A DNA stretch of 45,163 nucleotides from Chromera velia (taxonomy: Eukaryota; Sar; Chromeraceae): the NCBI GenBank assembly GCA_018398765.1, contig JAHBMJ010001594.1, positions 1,436-46,598 of the forward strand, given 5' to 3'. The notes under the pieces are model-generated. The model searched no databases. It was given only the letters and a program-made list of their open reading frames with translations, and was not told the DNA's origin. The position numbers and the translations under genes are program-made. Positions 25,004-35,990 of the stretch are shown here, piece by piece; the first letter of the stretch is position 1; every line of letters starts with the position of its first letter.

Positions 25004-27046
25004 TCAGGGATTATTGCAATTGCAGACTGCATGGAAACCATGCAGAGTGAATATACTTTCAAGCGTCTGTTGGTGGTGGGCGACTCTCTCCATCCATGGG
25101 GCAAGAACCCTTCCTCTTTCCTGTCCTGGGTCTGTGAGATCTCTCTCAAGCTCCAGAGCCTCGCGGTCAGCCTGACGACTTCGAGTGGCGGCCCCCTGCT
25201 GCATTCGATTCCATGCTTCTCGGCGTTCGTCAGTGGGAAAGGGGGCGGGGGGCCAGTCAACACTGAGCGAGGGGGGCGGACCTTGGGGACTGCTGGGTTG
25301 GCCTTTCGGATTTGCAGAAGGAGTGACGGGACGGAACACTCTGTGGATCGATAGGGGGGTTGCCGACCGCATCAATCGGCTCCCACCACCTCCCTTTGTT
25401 CGTAATCTTGTTCCCTCCCCCTCTTTCTCCTTCCCAGTCTGTGCCCTCTCTTTTGGAAGTTTACAGAACCCAAACTCTTCCAAGGCCTCTGCAAGTGCTT
25501 CCCCTGCAGCTGCTGTATCAGGAGCGTTCGAAGACCCCCGACCCCTCCGCCCCCCCTCCATTTGATCTTCACCGCCTACTGGGGGAACGAGGTGATAGGG
25601 CAGAAGCAGCTCTATGCCGTTGGGAGAAGTCTCGATCCGTGCTGCTGTTTTGGGCTTTTTCTTGTAGACATCTGCCCCTACACCGTCAGACTTCCCCCCT
25701 GCCCCCTCGGCCCTTTCAACTCCGTCCGCTCCCGACTGGGCTTCTGCCTGTTGGCCTCTGAAGTTGGACTGACTGAATGGATAGAAACTGGGGTCAAGGT
25801 ACTCGTCTTCAACCCTCAGGCCTCCGCATTGTGCGGACCTAGGTCGGCGTGCGTGGCTGCTGTAGAGCCGCCTCTGTTTGACAAGTCTGGAATGGGGGGG
25901 ACCAAAAGAGACGGCCTGGTGCCGCGCAACACCAAAGTCTGCGTATGTCTCGTAGGAACCGTGCCATGGTAACCCGGCATCCAGTGGAGGGGGGGGGGCA
26001 CGGAGGAATGCACCGGCATTGGTCTCCAGTTGAACTGCACCCCCAGTCGCTTGGCGGATTGTTGGTCTTAGTGAGGGGAAGTCATGCGTCGCCCAGTTTC
26101 CTAAAGTTCGGCCTGTGCATGTCCGTGGAAGGCGCTTTGGGGAGAAAGAGACAGTGGTCTTTGAAGGGGATGCCGAGGTCCGATCTAAGTGAGGAGATGC
26201 GGTACGAGGCCTCTGTCTGTCGTTTGGTGGACTCAAACTCGATCCACCAGTCCTGCCCCCCCGTGTCCCCCCTACAGCAGATGTGAGTCTTTGGGTGTTC
26301 GGACTGTTCTGCTGACGTGTGGGAAGCGGCTGGGTCGTGAACGGACGTAGCATGGCCTCACTTTGCCTTCGGACAGCCACACTACGAGCTGCAGCTGCCT
26401 GCGTTCCTCCCTGCTCGCCTGACGGGTTGAGCTGAAACTCTCTGTCAACCACCCCCCTTAAATTCTCTGCAGCTGTGAGCACAGCAGTCAGGCTGACCCC
26501 TGTTGTGGCTGCACATCTGAGGTATGTCTCCACGAGGGTGCCTGTCGGGGTCTTGTGAGAGATCAGGGAAGAGGCAGAGGGGGGCTGCTGGGATTCTGCC
26601 GAACTTCCGGAATCACCCCCACCTGCTGCTGATGTTTCTGTGTTGCCACTGCGAATCTCCACTCCGACAGCTTCAGGGCTGCTGTTGGCGTTGACAGGCA
26701 GAGAGTCCGAAGCACTCTCCTTCCTGTCGCCTCCCGTCTTCTTGGCTGCAGAAAGAAAGTCAAACAAGAGGAAGACGATGAATCCCAATTCTCCTTTTTT
26801 CTGGGTAGTCACCCAACTAGCAGGTTTTTTGCACAGGCACCATAGCGTGCAGGCGCCCACCTGCACCCACACATCCCTCCCCCCACCTTTCCCCCCCCCA
26901 CACACACACCCTTACTGACTTACTGAGTGACTGACTGACTGACTGAGTAACTGACTGACTGACTCATCGACAGACTGACACACAGATGAAGAGAAAGAGA
27001 GAGACAGAGACAGAGACAGAGACAGAGAAAGACACACACACACAGA

Positions 27047-27099
<53 letters not shown>

Positions 27100-27465
27100 T
27101 AATGAAGACACGCACCCATTCCTGTTCTCACCTGCTGTGTATTTCTTGGCATTGAAGGACTCCAACTCTGAGTCCATTCGAGCGATTGCCTCTGCCTGCT
27201 GCTCTGGAGTTCTGTCCGTGACCTTGTCTCCCCCTATCTCTCTCATCAAATACTTTAGTATAGTCTCCCCTGCTGCTGCACCTGTCCCACCCTTCCCCCC
27301 ACTCGTCTGAGTCCCTCCCCACGTCTCCCTCTCCCCCCCTCCTCCTGCCGGAGTCCCTGCGACGAGGAGGTGCGAGAGGGTCTCCACGAGGACGGGATTC
27401 GTTCTGTGAGGGATCAGACCCTCAGAGGTCTCTTCCGAGAGGCACTGAAGATATCTGCACATACG

Positions 27466-27500
<35 letters not shown>

Positions 27501-28342
27501 GAATGCAGGCCCACACACCTTTTCCCATGACATTCTCTCTTGAGAATGCCAGAAGATCTTGATAATGATCAGTATCATGAAAGGCCAATGAGGGCAAAAG
27601 CAAGCCGGGGAGCCATGGTGAGTCTGGAATATACAGTGCACAGCGCAAAGACGGTCTACCTGTCTGACTTGCATTTTGACTGACTGTGTGCATGCCTTTC
27701 TTCTTGTACACATCTAGGATACCAGCCAGCTAGCCGACTCGCCTGGTCTCTCATACACACTAACTAACAGTGTATGACTGACTTTGAGATGAGGCAAGCG
27801 TTTGATTCTGCCTTCAGTTTTTCCCTGTCCCCTGCCTTCTTCAGCATCGTCGTCAACACAGAATCCTCCGCTGCTTGTGCCACCCCCGCAGTCTTCCTCA
27901 AGAACAGAGCACGATCCTCGAAGTCTGCCACTGTGGTCTGGAGCTTTTTCTTCTTCTCCAGCTGTGGATTTCTCTTCACAGAACCCTGTACCTTGTCCTT
28001 GAAAAGAAAGTTAAACTTCTTATTGGATGCATCCACCGCATCTTTGTCCTCGTCCTTGCCCGTCTCGGCGGCGCCAGTCAGAAAGTTAGATACCCTGGCG
28101 TGGGGAAAGGGTTTCACTGCATAAACTTGACCACCCTGCCTGACGGCATACCGCACGTCGGCAATCGTCCAATCCTGCTTCTCAGGGTCATAAACTTTCT
28201 GCAGGTGTTTGCGCCGAGACTCAGTCTCCGGACTGGGCCAGTAGCGTTCCCCCTCATTCTGACGCTTTACGTGTGTGAACGACGAGCCTTCTCCCCTGAG
28301 CACGGTGTCAGTCGGGCGGGTGAGGTAGTGCTCGAGCCACAT
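25004..28342 (-). CDS. Hypothetical 874-residue protein, largely disordered
   Basis: I do not recognise this protein. Three exons join in phase: 28342-27783, 27454-27132 and 26745-25004, with donors GTCAGT and GTGAGA and acceptors TGCAG. An in-frame TGA lies just before the ATG. Residues 1 to about 185 look folded and begin MWLEHYLTRPTDTVLRGEG, with WTIADVRYAVRQGGQVYAVK and a charged helical stretch after it. Exon 2 holds a helical segment (ETLSHLLVAG, then ILKYLMREIGGDKVTDRTPE). Exon 3 (about 295-874) is Pro/Ser/Arg/Gly-rich with scattered aromatic patches (LGNWATHDFPSLRP, DAGLPWHGSYETYADFG). There is no signal peptide or membrane segment. A scaffold or cytoskeleton-associated role is possible, but nothing in the sequence establishes it. 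Confidence 0.72.
26930..27097. repeat. GACT, CA and GA microsatellites in an intron of the 874-residue gene
   Basis: Blocks of GACT, GAGACA, CA and GA repeats fill the intron between exons 2 and 3. On the coding strand they are pyrimidine-rich (TC, TG, GTCT). Confidence 0.85.
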
Positions 28343-29354
28343 TCTGAATCAGAAGGAAGTGACGGCCCGAGTTTGCTTGCAGGCGACAAAAAGCGAAAGG
28401 GGGTGCAACAGAGCGACAACTTTCAGGAGCGGATTAATTCTCTTGGGTCCATGCATGCATGCCGGATCGAGGGCTGAATTTCTGAAGATCAGAGGGACGG
28501 TGAACTTTCTCAATTGAGGAGACGAGAAAGGTAGCTAACCGAGGCGAGAGACCGCATCTTTCACTGTCATTCCTGGACCTAGCTGACGTGTTTAGAGTTA
28601 ACTGCATCATGATCGCGACATATTAATTCGATCATGCATTCTCTGTATTGAATCATGCAATTATTAATTAACAAGTTGCAAATTAAAATGACATATATAC
28701 ATACATGCCGTATCGGTATGCAATGCGCTATTTTGTGCCTTGTGTGTGCGAGAACCTGCGTCCTTGGCCGGCTCCAAGGGCTGGCCCGACAGCTGGCCCG
28801 CGGCGGCAGGTCGACCCGACAGCAGGCCCGACATGCCACCCGCGGTGCACATGCAAAGAATCCATCTGCATGCATGGGCCATACACTATATAGCTAGCCC
28901 CCCAAGCTCCCCCTGGCCCAGCCATGCCCGAGTGGTCAGCTTAGTATACCACAGTTGCAGTCGGTACGTCTGAAGATTTTTAGGTGTAATTAGTGAATTA
29001 CATTGAGTAAAATGTTTTGAATGATTTTGTTTTTTAAAAAAATGTGTGTTTATGTATCCTTTATGTTTCTATAGTTACGTAACTTACGTTCTGATCAAAT
29101 TTCAAGGAAAAATCAGTCAAATTTTTGTTTCAACAATATTTGATGAAATGTCTCTTTAAAATCAAGTATCGTCGGATGTTGATTATACTTTCAAACCAAA
29201 ATAATAATTTTAAAAAAATCATTAAGTCTGTTGATACATCAGTAAACTTCTTTCAATCTTTTTGAATCAACATTTAAAAAAACATTCAATGATTAAAACA
29301 TAAAGTCTATTTTAAGAAGTGGTTAATCGGTCATCGCAATGCGAACGCGCTTGG
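28343..29354. other. Tandem intergenic spacer, AT-rich with an internal GC-rich patch
   Basis: This is the spacer between the start of the 874-residue gene and the stop of the kinase-fusion gene, both on the minus strand. ATGCATGCATGC at 28451-28462 lies about 110 bases upstream of the 874-residue gene's start. Sequence from 28,580-28,740 and 28,970-29,330 is AT-rich. Between them, about 28,745-28,930 is GC-rich with repeated GGCCCGACA-type units. No exon is seen. Confidence 0.5.
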
Positions 29355-31950
29355 TTAGTATTCTTTCAATGGAAGGCCTGCAGGGCACGCCGTCCTTCTC
29401 AGATGAAGATGGAGGTCCTCCAAGGCGTGTTGAAAAGGGACGGTACCACTAAGGACCTTGAGAAGGTTCCGGGCCCGCAAATTTTCGAGAAGGGCAGGAG
29501 TGTGCTCTTCAAAGTCCCTCAAGGCTTCTTCTGCAACAAGGGAGGGACGACAATGACTCAGGGGCTTATAAAAAAAACGTAAAGACTGCCTTTTTCACAG
29601 AAAAAAAAGTTGAAAGTTCTCATGTTTTTTTTGGCTTATTTCCGCTAAGCACAATAAAGTATTTAAAAAAAAGAAAAACTGCGGAATGTGCCCTGGATCA
29701 GGCAGCTGTTGGCTTTATCCTTCATGATATACATGCAGGTCTTTTCTGCTTCTTTGAAAACCCCTGTCAGTCTGTCCATTTCAGAAGAATCCTCCGAATT
29801 GATGCAGAGCAGAACTCAATCAGCCGATGGGCGAATTCAGTCAAGCCTCAATTGAATGCGCTCGGGAAGGGAACCATCCTACGACACGGACGAAGAGAGT
29901 CCTGTCTGATGTGATCTTCCATTCTTTTCGTTTCTCTTTCCATTATTCGTGTTGAGAAATGTTTTTCGTCACTCGGTTGCCATGAATCGACCTGCCTGTC
30001 CGCACACTCACTCACTCACTCATTCAGTCGTTCCTTCCTTCCTTCCTTCCTTCCTTCCTTCCTTCGTTCGTTACCTCCTTCCTTCCTGCTTTCCTTCTTT
30101 CCTTCATTCCTTCATTTGTTCATTTCACAGTCCATTCATATAGTCACTTCTGCATGAAGGTGTTCATATATTCACGGCCCCACCTTCGCCCATCTTGTCA
30201 AACTCAACAATTAACCCCACCGGCCCACCCACCGACCAACTCACCTGCATGTCTCCTCGCAACATCGGGGTCTCTCCCGCTCTCTGCAGCCTTCACAAGC
30301 AGTCTGCTCAACAAGAGACCCCTGGGGACGCGGAGGAAGAGAGCGCAGTGTGGAAGCCCAAATCTCTGTTCAAACATCATCAGCTGCAAGACAGGAAAGA
30401 AAAACACACAAGTAATCCACGTAGCAAAGTTCAGATGGCCTGGCAACCACTACTTCATCAGAGCAGTGGAATCAATCAGCAAGCGCTCAGGGGGCTTTGG
30501 ACCATACCAGTCTTTGGACTTGTGTATCGCCAGCATAGATCCGAATGAATAAGGTTTCTCTCCACGGAAGAAGCGGCCAAGTCCAGCACAGAGCTCTTCA
30601 TCAGCAGGAATTGAGCAGGATTGAAAAAAACAAGCAGTCAAGCAGGATTGAGCAATCCGACACAGCGTATGTGTGTGCGAGAGGGAGAAACGGAGAGAAA
30701 GCGAGAGAGACATGCCGTGGCAGAGTTCGACAAAGCCAATCACCCTCATGACAATGCGACAAAAAGAAGCGCTGGCTGAATGTGTGTGGCCTCCCTATCA
30801 AGACTCTTCATTGTTTTCCTACAATAGGCCCTCCGAAGCTGCCGATCCTGCCCCCCAAAGCCCCAGGGACACATGTATGCACCCTGCCTGCCTGCCTGCC
30901 TGCCTGCCGGGAAGAGGACACAATGAACAGACCTGCTCCAGATCCCGAGGAAAACCCTCGAGGAGAATGAGCCCTGTAGGGCATGCGACGCCCTCCAGCT
31001 GTCCCATTTTCCTCAGCTCTGTCTCGAGAAGGTGGCGCACCGCGTTCGTCTCCGCCTGCCTCCGTCTGTATAGAGACTCCGCGAAACGCTGGTGGTAGGG
31101 AGACTTCTTCTCGACTGCCCTTCGGATCGCTGCATAAAGTGGGCGAACGGGTGGTCTGAGAGAGCATGTGAAAGAGCAATTTCACAAAGATGGAGTGAGA
31201 GAAGGAGGAGTAACGAAAAAAGGCTAAGCTCTGGACTTTTGGTCTGTTGGTCATTTCATGGCAAGCGAAGAAAGAAAGACAGAAAGAAAGAAAGAAAGAA
31301 AGAAAGGACGGACGGACGGACGGACGGACGGAAGGAAGGAAGGAAGGAAGAGGGAAAGAGACAGAGATGGAGACAGAGGCAAAGGCAATGTGAGAAAAAA
31401 AGATAGGAAGAAAGAAAGAAAAAAAAAAAAGAGAGAGAGAGAGAAAGAAAGAGACACACCAAGGAGCAAGCACGCAAGCAAACAAGCAAATAATAAAGAA
31501 AAACAAAGTGAGAAAAGAAGAGCAAAGGCATCGAGGAAGGAGAAGGGACGAATCAAGCAAGGAGTGCGAAGAGGCATGGAAGGAGGAAGGAAAGGAGGAA
31601 GACAAGAAGAAACTAAGAAAAGCGGAGTCAGAATAGGGGCCAGAGAACAATGCAGGTGTGTATACATCCAAGAGGGAAAGCAAGAAGCGGAAGCACAAAG
31701 ATGAGCAAAGACAAATAGGGACAGAGAAGAAGAAACTCAGCCCACCGTCTCCCATCGAAAGGACGCATACGGAATGCGCAGCACCAGTACTCCTGCAAAA
31801 CCAAGGATGAGGAGATTAAGACGCAACGATTCAATTTTATGAATGTCCACCCAGCACCAAGCTGTCGCGCCGGAAATTCTTCATCTCAATAAGTCATTTT
31901 TCAATGCAAAAGCTTGCTTGCTTTGTTTCAAACGGCCCGCCGAAGCACAT

Positions 31951-31990
<40 letters not shown>

Positions 31991-34704
31991 ACCCGGAAGC
32001 AACTGCAGCTGCAAGGTCTCTTCTGCCGCTTCCAGGAGCCCCGATTAGAAAAATCACGCGAAGACTCTTTCTGAGACCCGAGAAGGACCGGGGAGGGGAG
32101 TCTGGGTCGAGCATTCTTGTGCACAAAGGAGAAGCAAACGGCGCAGCAAAAGGAGAGTTCCGACGGAATTTCTGTCCTCCCGGTGCATGCATCTGGACAG
32201 GTGAGTCAGGACACTGAAGCGCTGCGGCTACTTGGCTGCCCTCCCTGTGCCACCTCCCCACGGCCTGTCTTTGCAGCTGCTGTTGACGGGAACTTAGGCT
32301 CAGTGCCGAGGGTGCATTCTTCTTTGCTTGCACCTCTTGATCTTGTGGGCCCCCCCGGGCTGTCCAGAGGCCTCCTTGATCCACATACCCCTCTTTCTGA
32401 CTGTGGACATCAGACCACCCCCTCGGAGTGAAATGGGGTGCGTTGACAGGAGCTTCAGGCTGCTGAGAGATCTGGGAAGCATGTGCGGACGGATTTGCGA
32501 GCGCTGACCGTGGGTAGTTTTCATCCTGCAATGATACAGTTACAGGGGCCACAAATGGTTGTGGTGGGGGTACGGAGGCTCGCAAAGTGTTGCTGTTCAT
32601 ATCACCTGAACCGGGCTGCCCTGGGGATTGAAAGGCTGGCAGCGGAGACGGATGGTGTTCACGTAGATCTTCGGTCGCTGTGTGGGTGAAGTAGGAAGGA
32701 GAAGCAAGTGGAACTGTTCCTCGAAGGCTATGTCCATTGGGAGAGGGGGGGCGAGATGGGGGTGCTCCGAAGGAGACAAAGAGAAGATCTCTTCTTCCTT
32801 CTGCTATGAGCCGAGAGGCCTCAGATGAAGGAGTCACTTTGTTCGGGGGGAGAGGAGGGGACGATGTCCGTCCGCGACGGAATGGCGTGACGGAACGCGA
32901 GCGCGGTGGGCTCGCGGGGAGGGTGGAAAAGTCTTTGAAATTGAATTTGGATTTGTTTCTTTCGGGAGAGGACCCTTTGGGAATTCTTCGAATTTGATTT
33001 CCCTCGACAATTTCGTTGGTGCGAAAGGAGGGGACGGGAGTAGCTGGCAGCTGTTTCTGCGCAGATTGGGGCTCTGCACTCCCAGGGGGTGGGCGGGGTT
33101 CTTCATATGTGAAGGGATTGTCAGAAAATCTCTTCACACTCTGCTCAGCTCGGCCCTGGCCCTGTGTCTGGCCCCTTGTTGGGTGGTACAGAATGTGATC
33201 GTCTGTCGTCTGCGGGTGTGCGCACATCTGCACACCATCAGGCTCCCTCAAGTCACCCCCTCCCATGACTCGCGCATGGGTAGAGTGATCAAATCTGTCG
33301 TGGACCTTTCCGTGATGGTCTACCACATACCGTTTTCCACCTTCCCCCTGCTTGGGCACGGCTTCAACGCTCTGCGGAGAGCTTGGAGGCAAAGGGCGAG
33401 AAACTGGGGGGGGACAGATGGAGCTGTGCAACGGAGGCGGGAGGGGGCCATTGGGGGGCACTGATGGGTGAGAATGAGGAAGGGAAGCTTCAGTCTTGTT
33501 AGGGGAGAACTGCTGAGGAGGGCTGCCACCGTATGTAGATGCGTACAGATCCCCTTGTTGCCGGGGCCCCTCCCTGGCACCTTGTTCCAGGACTATCGGG
33601 GCATCGTCAAAAGGACTGCCTCCCCAGCACGCCCTCTGTGCGGTCTTTGAGACCTGATCACTGGGACCTGAAGTTTTCAGGGCGGGGGGCGCGGCAGAGG
33701 GAGACGGGGAGAGTGTTCCAAAAGCCACTGTATCGTTCTGGGTTTCCGGGTGTCTGTTTGTCCTGCCCTGGGCGTACGAGAAGGCGTTCTGTACATCTGC
33801 CGTCGGTCTTGGGGTAACTCTACTTGGATAAACATTACGGGGTGGGCTGTGATAGTTTTTGGTGGATAAATTTGCGTCCCCCCATTCTACTGCGAACGGA
33901 CAGCTCCGGATGGGGGAGAAGGAATCTGCACCCTCTGTCCCTCCTTGCTCGATTCCTCCACCGGGCGTTGGAGTTCTCCTCTTCCTGCTGGTGTACTGTC
34001 GGTGCTCGTGAGAGAAACCAGAGGCAAGGCCAGCTGAGCCTGTGGACAAAGAGGCAAAACCAGATTCAAAGACGAAGTTAAACTGAGACAACATGCAAGC
34101 TTCTAGAGCTACCTTTATATTAATATATACATACACAGGGAGAAGAACGGAAAACAGCGAGATGAGAAAGCCATGCTCGGCAAAACACCGCGGGTACTGC
34201 TGAGCAATGGGCGCTTTGGGCATTTATTTTTTCCGGTTTCTCACTGTAACATCCAGAGGTTCTTCCTAGAACTGCAGTCGTCCATTCTGCATTCATGCAG
34301 GAACGCATATATACATGCGAACAAAAGAAACTCACAATCGAGAAGGAGCAAATGGGCAGACCTTGGTATTCGGACTGGTCCACCCGACGACGTGTTGGTG
34401 TCTGCCGCTGGCGCATCACTGACTCAGCAGAGTCAGGCACTGCGTTGCGGGCAAGTGGACTATATCCATACGGTGGTGTGTTGTTTGCCGGGTCAAATTT
34501 GTACTTAAATGCTAAAGGTGAAATATGCTTCCGGCTCTCAAGTGTTTGTGATCTGGTGGGACTGTTTCCTGCTGCCCGCATTTGTGTGGCTGCACAAGTC
34601 TGCCTAATCTCAAGAGCCCAGGGATCGTGGTAAGTTGGAGAGGGACTCAAGTCGCTCTTTCCCCTCCCCAGCAAAACAACAGAAGACGATTCCTGCTTCA
34701 TCAT
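29355..34704 (-). CDS. Short-type adenylate/NMP kinase domain fused to long disordered N-terminus
   Basis: Six exons join in phase to 982 residues: 34704-34362, 34039-31993, 31792-31746, 31129-30933, 30383-30245 and 29530-29355 (TAA). Residues 1 to about 770 are low-complexity, rich in Pro, Ser, Arg and Gln. The C-terminal about 210 residues form a nucleoside-monophosphate kinase fold: strand plus P-loop LRVIFLIGAPGSGRRD (Gly781-Arg788), NMP-binding LSMGDAIRRAV (Asp812, Arg815), LILLEGFPRDLEQ (Arg874), and SRLLVKAAESGRDPD (Arg915) with a short LID as in AK1 and UMP-CMP kinases. It ends in a helix pair. The P-loop lysine of GxxGxGK is arginine (787), and the usual following G/S-T pair is Arg-Asp. 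The second LID arginine is lysine and the DD pair is PD. Activity is therefore doubtful; nucleotide binding is possible. Confidence 0.88.
30030..30115. repeat. (CCTT)n array in the last intron of the kinase-fusion gene
   Basis: A run of TTCC/TTCG units in the intron between exons 5 and 6. It is purine-rich on the coding (minus) strand, opposite to most intronic arrays in this window. Confidence 0.8.
31262..31470. repeat. AAAG, GGAC, GGAA and AG arrays in intron 3 of the kinase-fusion gene
   Basis: Consecutive short arrays of AAAG, GGAC, GGAA and then AG-rich sequence lie within the intron between exons 3 and 4. On the coding (minus) strand they are pyrimidine-rich. The Lys-rich and Phe/Leu-rich ORFs seen here come from these arrays. 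Confidence 0.85.
31949..31990. repeat. (CA)n tract beginning at the exon 2 donor of the kinase-fusion gene
   Basis: A (CA)n run, (GT)n on the coding strand, starts three bases after the GTCAG of the 5' splice site of intron 2. Confidence 0.85.
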
Positions 34705-35349
34705 CGATTACGTCTCGAAAAAGTTCTTGCCGGCAGACGTCTAAACAACGTTTGTGGACTGATGCAGCACGATCGTACTCTGTTACTTTTGCACATGTGC
34801 CTGTGCCCCTACTATGATAATCCAGCACTTTGAAGCAATGATCGAATGTTTCAAACTCGATCGAGATCATACATCGATATATATAATTATATGGAAAAAA
34901 AGGCCGGTGCATGCAAACATGCTCACTCGATCATGCAAGCCGAATTTTAAATTGAGAGAAAGATCGCGCGCAGAATGCGCGCGCGAGAATTGCGCGCACG
35001 CACTTTTCGGTAGTTGTCACACTGTTAATACACTGTCGGACCCACTGTACATCTCTTTAATTTTTTTTTCTCTCTCTTTAATTGTGTAGTATCTCTCGGG
35101 TCCTGTATCTGGCCGGTATACGTCCTATCTACTATCTAGCTAGGCATAGGATCTTTTTTTTTCTTTTTAAAAAACAGTTTTTCTATCTTAGCTTGCATCG
35201 CGCTTACATGTATTCTATAGATTTCGGTGGATTTTACCAAACCCATTTCACTCTTCTTTTCCTTGATTTTTTTCCCGCATGCACTCATTACTGTATGTTA
35301 GCGTAGTCAATCAATCTCATCTATCTTTAGGTATTAAAAGAAATGGTAT

Positions 35350-35488
35350 TCTTTTTTTTTCTCTCTTTTTTTCTTTCTTTCTTTTTTTCCCCTTTTGTTT
35401 CTTTCTTTCTTTCTTTTATTTTCTTTCTTTCTTTCTTTCTTTTTTTCTTTTTTTTTTTTCTTTCTTTCTTTCTTTTTTTTTTCTTTTT

Positions 35489-35532
<44 letters not shown>

Positions 35533-35740
35533 TTTTTCTTTCTTTCTTTCTTTCTTTCTAACTTTCTTTCTTGTTTACTTTCTTGCTTTCTTTCTTGCTT
35601 TTTTATTTTCTTGTTTTCTTGCTTTTTTGCTTGCTTACTTTCTTGCTTTTTTGCTTGCTTACTTTCTTTCTTTTTTGCTTGCTTTCTTTCTTTCTTTCTA
35701 GCTTTCTTTCTTGTTTGCTTTCTTGCTTTCTTTCTTCTAG
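35350..35740. repeat. Imperfect (TTTC)n satellite
   Basis: About 390 bases of TTTC units drifting into TTTTTTGC, TTGCTTAC and similar variants toward the right end, inside the AT-rich island. The polyphenylalanine and polylysine ORFs over it are artefacts. Confidence 0.9.
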
Positions 35741-35749
35741 GCCATGCAT

Positions 35750-35990
35750 GCACTAGATAAAAAAATAAAAAAAAAAACTAAGAAAACTTTTTTTTTAATC
35801 CATTCTTTTTTTATTTATCACCCCCTTAACTAGATAAACAACTGTTCTTTAGGTGTTGTATGAGTGTTGCAGGGAGTGTTGCATGAAAAACAACTGTTGT
35901 TTAGTGGATAAATAAATAAAAAAAATAAAAAACTAGAAAAACTTTTTTTTTTCTTTCTTTTTTTATTTAGCTAGTGCACGGCCTAGTCTT
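35750..35990. repeat. A/T-tract-flanked repeat unit, copy 2
   Basis: A core containing GTGTTGTATGAGTGTTG (about 35,853-35,869) and AACAACTGTTGTTTAG is bracketed by two near-identical A-run/CTA(A)GAAAA/CTTTTTTTTT segments at about 35,757-35,796 and 35,910-35,952. The core resembles that at 13,430-13,520. It may be a decayed element in a gene-end island. Confidence 0.35.

Noticed and set aside
28922-28975. tRNA-like A box (GCCCGAGTGGTCAGC)
   Set aside because: No B box (GGTTCRANTCC) follows at the right distance, and no cloverleaf forms by eye.
30450-30620. Possible extra minus-strand exon (DEELCAGLGRFFRGEKPYSF region) in the kinase-fusion gene
   Set aside because: It lacks a pyrimidine-rich acceptor. 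The flanking exons already join in phase (LEQ then LMMFEQRFG), giving uninterrupted kinase sequence; including it would break the phase.
31251-31755. Leu/Phe/Ser-rich minus ORF and Lys/Arg-rich plus ORF
   Set aside because: Both come from AAAG, GGAC and GGAA arrays inside an intron of the kinase-fusion gene.
35279-35760. Polyphenylalanine and polylysine ORFs on both strands
   Set aside because: Translation of a TTTC satellite in an AT-rich spacer.
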